A stretch of 13,750 bases of DNA from Pseudomonadota bacterium. Lineage in GTDB: Bacteria; Pseudomonadota; Alphaproteobacteria; Rhizobiales; Beijerinckiaceae. The notes beneath the pieces are model-generated. The model saw only the letters and a program-made list of their open reading frames with translations, made no database searches and had not been told where the DNA came from. The stretch's first letter is position 1, and each line of letters begins with the position of its first letter. Positions 1 to 9,000 of the stretch are shown in pieces. The position numbers were made by a program, and so were the translations under genes. The stretch covers positions 1-13,750 of the forward strand of contig JAEXUU010000194.1 of the NCBI GenBank assembly GCA_023452965.1, given 5' to 3'.

Positions 1-3000
1 GCCTATGTCAGCACTTACGGGCTGGCGGGCGTCGGGCTCGCGGATGCCGACGTCACCATCCGCGCCGACAACAAGGTGCTGATCGGCACGGATTCCGAGC
101 TGATCGGCCTCTACGACGTCAACGTCACCGCTGGCCGAGACGGTGCGGACGCACGCAGGACCACGCTCTCGGGCACGGCGAATGCGCTCGGCTATGTCCG
201 CGGTCTCATCGCCGTTCCCGACGCCGACGCCTCGACCGACCTGCAGCACCATGCCCGTGTCGAGGTCGGCAGCGGCACCAGGATCTCCAGCGCCCAGAAT
301 GTCACGCTCGGCGCCTATGAAGGCGTACTCGATGCCGAGGCCGACGGCACCGGCCACGGCTACCAGCTCTATTTCATCCCGGTCACGACCGGTTCGAGCA
401 GCCCGGGCCGGTCGTCGAGCTCCACACTTGTGATGAACGGCACGGCGACGGCCGGCATCTACAACACGCAGCGCATCGAGATCGGCTGCGGCGCCAACGC
501 CTCGGTCCAGTGCGGCCCGAACGAGGCCCCGACGATCAGCTTCGTCAGCGGCGCGCCGGTGACCGCCAGCCTCACTTCGGCCTTCGATCCCGTCGCCTAT
601 ATCAATGCACGCTATGAAGCCGCGGTGGCCGCCACGCTGATCTCCGGCGTCAATGCGGGCCCGGTCAAGGCGATCAGGCTCAGCCAGCTCTATGCGGCGG
701 GCGGCAACGTCTTCGTCAGTGCCGGCACGGTTCAGGGCAACGGCTCGCTCGTCGCCAGGGGCGGCCCGTCGATCACGGTGATCAACCGCAGCAACGCCTA
801 TCTCGTGCTCGACGGCGGCGCCTATATCCCTCAGTCGAGCGGGGGGCAGATCATCGGCTCCACCGGGACATTGGCGCGCAGCGCGAACCCCGACGCGACG
901 CCCTCCATCATCATCGACAATGCCTATAGCCGCCCGCTCGACCCGGGCGACAAGGGGCCGGCGCTGTTGATCGGCGGCGACATCACCAATCTCAGCGGCC
1001 TGGTCTCGATCAACAACACCCTGGGCTCGTTCGGCTTCTCTGGCCAGCGCATCGACTCGCTGCAGTTCAACATCACCGTGCCGAACGGTGTGGTGGCGGT
1101 CTCCTCGAACGGGCCGAACGGCATGTACAATGCCGGCGGCTCGCCGCAGGGGGAGTACAATCACGCGATCTACTATCCCGGCGGCACGCCTGGATCGGGT
1201 CCGCTCGACGTCAATCAAGCCGTCATCGCAGCGGCCAACGCGCTAGCCACCGCCGCTGGCTACGGCAACAACATCAACTACTTCCTCTATGGCAGGCAGG
1301 ACGAGGGTGCGACCCGCAACTGGTCGCTGCAGTTCTTCGGAAACTGCGCCGGCTACATCGCCGATTCCGGTGCCAACTGCACCGGCGACTACAATATGGG
1401 TCGGGGCATCAATTTCTACGCGCTGCCGACGATCCCGACCTATCGCGAGAGCAATCCGGGCGTGGCGGGCAGCGCCCCCAAGATCTTCGGCGCCCAGGTC
1501 GCGATCAAGGCGACGACGATCAACATCAATGCCTCGATCGAGGCGGGGCGGATCACCAACTGGTCGGGGACGGTCGATGCCGGCATGGCGGCCAGCCTGC
1601 GGAACCAGCGCCAGTATTACCTCGATCGCGGCTATGTCGAAGTCGGCCTCAAGGAGGCCTTGGGCGGCACTTGGGCGAATGCGGGCGCGGCGCCGGTATA
1701 CTACGATCTTGTCAACGATCGGCTGGTCCTTTGGGACGTCAATGCCTCCTCGGGCGGCGGCTCGGTGTTGCTCGACGGCCAGATCATCAGCACCAACACG
1801 CTCGGCTCCATCAAGATCAATGGCGGCTTCGGCGATGTCAGCCTGAACAACACCTCCGGGCTCGACCTCGTCGTCAACCGCGTCAATACGGGCACCGGCG
1901 TCGGCGTCGCCGCGAGCGTCAGCAAGATCACCATCGTCGACCGGCTCATCACCACCCGGCCGAACACGACGGTCTATGCCTACACGCCCGGCTCGGGCAT
2001 CGCGAAATACATCACGCATAATGGCGCGCAGCCGATCCTGAGCGGCGCCGGCGCCTCGGTGCCTGTCGAGTTCATCTCCGGCGATCTGACGCGCCACGAG
2101 ACCGTTGCCGGCACCCGTTACGAGTGGACGCAGCAGGCCCTGCTCCAGAAGGTCGGCCTGACCGAGGACAACCGCAATCAGGCGAACATACCGGGCGTCT
2201 ATTGGCGCTTCGATTCCGGCACGTCGAGCAATCCCTGGGTCTATGTCGACGCCCAGTCGCCGAGTACCGATCCCGGCGAGGATCCGAGATTCTGGTGGTC
2301 CCGCGATGCGCAAGCGCCGAGCGCGGAGCTGGTGTCGGGCCGGGTGGTGACCGGCAAGACCGGTCTCACCCATGTCGGGATGACGCAGGAGATCACGGGC
2401 GGCCATCTCAACTTCATCCACAACCAGGCGAGCTATGGCGGCTGCAACGGCCAGGCGATCAACCACTGCGACTACGACTTCGTCGCTAAGGCGGGCGAAA
2501 CACAGGCAAAATGGGACTACAATTACGCGACCAGGGCTTTCGTCCAGGTCACGACCTCGGTGAAGGCCGATAACCCGTTCGCCATCAGCTTCGCCGGCAA
2601 CGCGGCCGGGCGCGTCAACATCACCTCGAACAGCTCCGTCCTGCAGAACGGCACCATCGTCAATCCGAGCGGCACGACGACGATCATCGCCTCCGGCGGC
2701 AGCTTCACCCAGACGAACAACGCCACAATCCTCAGCAACGACCTGAACCTCAGCGCGCGCGACTCGATCGGTACGCAAACGACGGCAATCAAGGCGACGC
2801 TGACCGCGGGCGCGCAGCTCAACGCGACGGCCGGCAGCGGCGGCATCAATCTCGACATCACCGGCAGCGCGCGGGTAGTGGCCCTGCGCGCCGACCAGAA
2901 TTCCGGCGCCTATGGCGACGTCAAAGTGCAGGCCACCGGTAGTCTCGAGGCCGTCGCCACCGGCGCGCCGAACGTCGTCGGCCGCAACATCACGCTGGTG

Positions 3001-6000
3001 AGCGACGAAGGGAGCATCGGCTCGACCTCGAACCTCATGCAGATGCGCGCGGTCGCGACGCAGCTTCCGAACGGCAGCCATGTCGACGGCGTCGTGAACG
3101 TCAGAGCCCGTGGCGATATCGGCATCGCGCAGACCGTCGGCGACCTGCGCGTCGGCCAGATCGCGAGCGCCGCCGGCAACGTCCGCATCGACGTCAACGC
3201 CGGCCGGCTCGTCTCGGCTTCGGGGCAGACGGCAGCGCAGGCGCTGAGCGCCGAGCAGCTGTCGCAGGGCTCGCGCGCCCTGAAGCTCACGGCGGCCGAC
3301 GGCGCGGGGGCGGCCGCTCAAGCCAGCGTCGCGGCCTTCGAGAAGCAGGTGACGCAGAGCTACGGGCTCTACACCGCGCTGATGCGCAATGGTGAGATGA
3401 AGCAGCGCACCGTCAACGGTGTCAGCCGGCTCGTCTTCACGCTGAACGAGGACGCGATTGCGCTCTACCAGGCCTTCGCCGACGCCGCCGTGGGCGGCAC
3501 CGCGACCGAGCAGCAGGTCATCGACTATGCGGAGAGCCGCTACGCCGCCTATGCGAGCGTCTTCGAGAAGGCCTATGGCAGCAGCTGGGCGAGCCAGGCG
3601 CGCTTCAATCCGGCCACGGCGGAAAGCAATTTCAGCTTCAGCGTAGCCGCCTCCGACGCCGCGCCGAACCTCGAAAGCCGGATCGCCGGCGACGCGGTCT
3701 GGACCGAGCGCCAGCTCGTCTCGGCGATCAACAAATCGGCACTCGAACCGGCCTCCGGCGTCGTCGGCAACGGCACCGCGCTGGTCATCGGCCGCGACAT
3801 CACGCTGAACACCGCCGGCAGCATCGGCTCGCTCGCTCCGGACGTTCAGGTCGCGTTGTCGGATATCCGCAACGGCACGATCTCGAACGCCCAGCTCGCT
3901 GCGCTTGCGGTCGCGACCACGGCGGGCAGCGTCAAGATCATCGGCCAGAGGCAGGATGGCAGCCTTGTCGAGGTCACGGACCTCAATAATGTCCCCGTCG
4001 GGGTCACGCTCAGCCGCGTCGACGTCAAGCAGACCGCCCCGCTCTTCATCAACGCGAGCGGCACCTTCTCGGGCTCGGCGCAGGGCGACGTCTACGTCCA
4101 GGCGACCGGAACGCCGCAGGCGGCCGGCGGGACGCTGACTATCGGCCGGATCACGGCGACGGGCACGGTCAGTCTGCAGGCGCCGCAGTCGATCGCGGTC
4201 GGGACGCAGGCGGACGGAACGACGCCGCGCAGCCCGGTCCAGATCCAGACCGGGGGCGACCTCGTGCTGGTCGCCGGCGGCGGCAGCATCGGCTCCGCCG
4301 CGACGCCCCTGACCTACCAGATCGGCGGCCGGCTGGTTTCGGCTTCGGCGGCGGCCGGCGACGTCCACCTTGTCGCAAAGGGAGGAGACGCGCAGATCGG
4401 CCGCGTCTTCGCGTCCGGCACGGCCTCGCTGACGGCGCTCGAAGGCGGCATCCAGGGCTACCTGCCGGGTGTCGCGATCTCGGCCCGCTCGATCCTGCTC
4501 AACGCGACCGGCAATGCCGGTTCCGCGAGCGCCCGGCTGGGCCTGCAGGTCGGCGCAACCGGCGAGGTCTCGGGACAGATCGGCGGCTTCGCCTGGCTCT
4601 CCGCCCCCGCGGTCGGCGGGCAACCAGCCACGCCGTTGCGGATCGGCGAATTCAGCGCCACCAACGGCGTCGACGTGACGGCGGATGACGAGATCCGCAT
4701 CCTGCGCAATCTGCGCTCCAGCAACGGCGCCGTCTCGGTCAACGGGAACAAGATCGCCATGGCGAGCGGCGCCGACCTCGCCGGAGCCGGCCGTGTCAGC
4801 CTCGCCTCGGCGAGCGCTATCGAGCTCGGGCGGGTGACGAGCTCCTGGGCTCCTCCCGCCGGCAGCGCGTCGATCCTGATCGCCGCGGCAGGCGCCATTC
4901 TCGGCAATGGCGATACCGGCACGCTGCTCGGCGCCACCGGAACCGGGGGCATGATCGATCTTCGGGCGGGCACCGGGATCGGCAGCGCAGCCGCTGCACT
5001 GACATTCGCCTCGCCGTTCCTCTCGGCAAGCAGCCTCGCCGGCGATGTCGTCCTCGCCGCATCGGGAACGACGCGTGTCGCGAGCCTCGTCGCCAGCTCC
5101 GGCGCGGCGGATCTCAGCGTAAGCGGTGATCTGACGGTCGATACGGTGACGACCGGTGGCGGCGCCCACATCAAGGCGACCGCCGGCACGCTCGACATCA
5201 CCAGCCTGACCGCAGGTGCGAGCTCGGCCCTCTCGGCCTCCGGCACGGTCACGCTCGGCGACGCCACGACGACGGCGGGCGATCTCACAGTCACCTCGAC
5301 GGCCGGAGGGCTGTCGCTGGCCGGGCTCGGCAGCGCCGGCAGGCTGACGCTCAGCGCAGCGACTTCGATCACGGCGACGGGGGCGCTGCTGGCCGGCGGT
5401 GCGACGGAAATCACGGCGCAGAACGGAACGCTGACCCTGGCGAGCCTGTCGGCCGGCGGCGCGACCTCGCTCACGGCGACCGGTCTTATCAGCCTGACCA
5501 GCGCGACGACCACCATAGGCTCCTTCTCGGCGGTTTCGAGCGGTGCCGGCATCACCGCCGACAGTATCACCGCCGCAACCGGTGCGACGCTGACCGCAGC
5601 CGGCCCGATCGCTATCACCACCGCCCTGAGGGCCGGTGACGCGGCGAACGTCACGACGACCGCCGGCACGCTCGGCATCGCCGGCCTGACGGCGGGCGCC
5701 AGCTCGACGCTCTCGGCCTCCGGCACCGTGACGCTCGGCGACGCGATCACCACGGCGGGCGATCTCACGATCACCTCGACGGCTGGAGGGCTGTCGCTGG
5801 CCGGGCTGGACAGCGCCGGCAAGCTGACGCTGACCGCCGCGGCGTCGATCGCAGTGACGGGCGCACTCCACGCTGGCGACACGGTCAACGCCACCGCGCA
5901 GAACGGCACGCTGACCCTGGCGAGCCTGTCGGCCGGCGGCGCGACCTCGCTCGCGGCGACCGGTCTGATCAGCCTGACCAGCGCGACGACCACCATAGGC

Positions 6001-9000
6001 TCCTTCTCGGCGGTTTCGAGCGGTGCCGGCATCACCGCAGGCACCATCGCGGCCGCGACCGGTGCGACGCTGACCGCCGCCGGCCCGATCGCGCTCAACA
6101 CCGCCCTCTCCGCCGGCGAGACCGCGAACGTCACGACGACCGCCGGCACGCTCAGTATCGCCAGCCTGATGGCGGGCGCGAGTTCGGTACTCTCGGCCGC
6201 CGGTGCGATCACGCTCGGCGACTCGGCCACCACCGCGGGCAACCTCGATGTCACCTCGACCGGTGCCAGCCTGTCGCTCGCCGGGCTCGACGTCGCCGGC
6301 GATCTCACCCTGACCGCCGCGACCTCGATCTCCGCGACCGACTCGCTGTTGGCTCGCGGCACGATGGCGATCACGTCGCAGAACGGCGCGCTGACCCTGG
6401 CGAGGCTCGAAGCAGGTGGTGCGGCGACGCTCGACGCGACCGGAGCGAATGGCCTCGCCAGCGCGACATCGACGGCCGGCTTCTTCTCGGCACGATCGCA
6501 CGCAGCCGGCATCACTGCCGGCACGATCGCTGCGGCGACAACAGCGTCGCTGATCGCGGGCGGTCCGATCGCGATCACCACCGCCCTCACGGCCGGCGAG
6601 GCGGCGAACGTCACGACAACGACCGGAACGATCACCATCGCCAGTCTGACTGCGGGCACGAGCGCCACGCTGTCGGCCTCCGGCACGGTCGCGCTCGGCG
6701 AAGCAACCACCGCCGCCGGCGATCTCACGGTCACCTCGACCGGCGCCGATCTGGCACTGGCTGACCTGGACAGCGCCGGCAAGCTGACGCTGACCGCCGC
6801 GACTTCGATCACGGCAACCGGCGCACTGCTCGCTGGCGAAGCGATGCAGATCACGGCGCAGAACGGCACGCTGACCCTGGCGAGCCTGTCCGCAGGCGGG
6901 GTGACTTCGCTCGAAGCCAACGGTCTGATCAGCCTGACGAGCGCGACCACGACAGCCGGCTCCTTCTCGGCCGTGTCGCGCGGAGCGGGCATCACCGCCG
7001 GCACGGTCGCTGCAGCGGCCTCGGCGACGCTGAACGCGGCAGGCCCGATCACGGTCACGACCGGCCTGACTGCGGGTGGGGCCGCAAACGTCGCCACCTC
7101 GGCCGGCTTTCTCGACCTCGTCAGCCTGCGAGCAGGCGCGAGTTCGACGCTCGCGGCCTCGGGCTCGGTCACGCTCGGCAACGCCGCGACGTCCGCGGGC
7201 GATCTTGCGGTCTTCTCGACCGGCAGCAACCTCGCCCTCGCCGGACTGGATATCGCCGGGGACCTCACCCTGACCGCCGCGACTTCGATCACGGCGACGG
7301 GGCCGCTGCTGGCTGGCAGGGCGATGAGCATCACGGCGCGGAACGGCGCACTGACGCTGGCGGCTTTGTCGGCGGGCGGTGCGACCACGCTCGACGCGAC
7401 CGGAACGATCAGCTTCAGCCGCGCGGCGACCTCGGCAGGCCCCTTCTCGGCGCGGTCGCACGGAGCGGGCATTACGGCCGGCTCTATCGCCTCGGCGGCT
7501 GCAGCGTCGCTGAACGCGGCTGGGCCGATCGCGATCACCACCAGCCTGATCGCGGGCGGGGCGGCGAACATCGCGACGACGGGCACACTCGACATTGCCA
7601 GCCTTCAGGCAGGTGCGAGCTCGTCCGTTTCGGCCTCGGGCATGGTCTCTCTCGGCGATGCCACGACGACGGCGGGCGATCTCGCGATAACCTCCACCGG
7701 AGCAAGTGTGAGAGCGACGGCCCTTTCCGCCGCCGCGAACCTAACCCTCGCCGCCGCCGGCTCGATCGAGGCCGGAGCGCTCACGGCCGGCGGCCAAGCC
7801 ACGGTCGAGGCCGGTGGTCAGGTGCGCCTGGCACATCTCCACAGCCGCGACGGCGGATTGTCGATCGCGGCGGCGGCCATCGACTCAGGCACGCTGCAAT
7901 CGGGCACGACGCTCGCGTTGCTGGCGTCGGGGCCCGTCCTTCTCGGCTCCGCCGATGCGGGCACGGACCTCTCGATCCGCTCCTCGGCGGGCACGATTTC
8001 CGCCACCAGCCTGAAAGCCGGGCAAGCGGTTTCGATCGATGCGGCGGACGCCCTGGCTCTCGGCAGCGTCGCGGCGAGACGGGGCGGCATCGTCGCGATC
8101 TCCCGCAGTGCCGGGATCGTGGCCGGCGATCTGCGCAGCGGCGGCACTGCCACGCTTGCCGGCTTCGGCGCCGTTTCGGTCGAGCGCCTCTCCGCGCAGG
8201 GCATGACGGCGACGGCCTCGACCGGCTCGCTGGCGATCGCGACGCTGGATGCCACCGGCTCGGTGACGCTCCGCGCGGGCGCCGGCCTCTCAGTCGGTCG
8301 GCTTACGAGCACGGGGACAGCGGATGTCGAGGCACTCAACCGCATCACGATCGGCACGCTCCTGGCCGGTGGGGACATCCGCCTGACTTCGACGGGCGGC
8401 GAGCTGGCCGTCTCGACGGCACGCTCGAGCGCCTCTGCAATGCTCACGGCAGCTACCGATATCGAGGTCGGCACGATCACTGCCCGGGATGCCCTGACGC
8501 TGCTCGCCGGGCGCAGCGGCCAGGGCTCGATCAGCCTCGATCACGGTGCGGCGCAGCGCCTTGCCGGCGCTGCTCCGGACCAGCTCAGGCTCGGCCGCTT
8601 CAGTGCCGGCGAGAGCATCGTGGTGATGGGCACGCGCATCGTCGCCGATATCGTTCAAGGCGCCGGCAGTGGCGTACCGCTCGCGCTCGATGTCAGCGGC
8701 TTCCGCGGCCGCAGCGCCGAGCGTGTCGATCTGGCGGTCGAGGCCGGGAGTTTCAGGTCCAGCCGCTTCGACGCGATCGACGCTCGCCTGACCACGACCG
8801 CCGACCGGCTGCGCATCGAGGAGGCGTTCATCACCGGCACGCTGGCGCTGACGACACCGCACATGAAGGTCCTCGCCGACAACCGCACCCTGACGCCGGA
8901 CTTCGGCTATGACGTGCAGCTCTTTTCGAGGAGTCGTCCCTTCTACCTCGACCTCGACCACAACAGGCTGACGACGAATGCCTACATCCTCCGTTTCGAC

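Noticed and set aside
3109..3117. An RGD tripeptide in the exoprotein, as in Bordetella FHA
   Set aside because: A single RGD in about 3000 Gly/Ala/Asp-containing residues is likely by chance. It sits in an ordinary coil, and nothing suggests an animal host.
1243..7461. A 2072-codon open frame on the minus strand, and a second of 1045 codons at 4458-7595
   Set aside because: Both lie antisense to the clear TpsA frame. Products are low-complexity Arg/Gly/Ala-rich or Val/Ala/Pro-rich with no domain pattern. Long stop-free antisense frames are expected from strong G/C third-position bias, and the indel-free repeat extends them.
5161..7560. CRISPR array or noncoding satellite
   Set aside because: The 480-bp units are tandem without spacers, keep one reading frame throughout and encode regular beta-helix coils.
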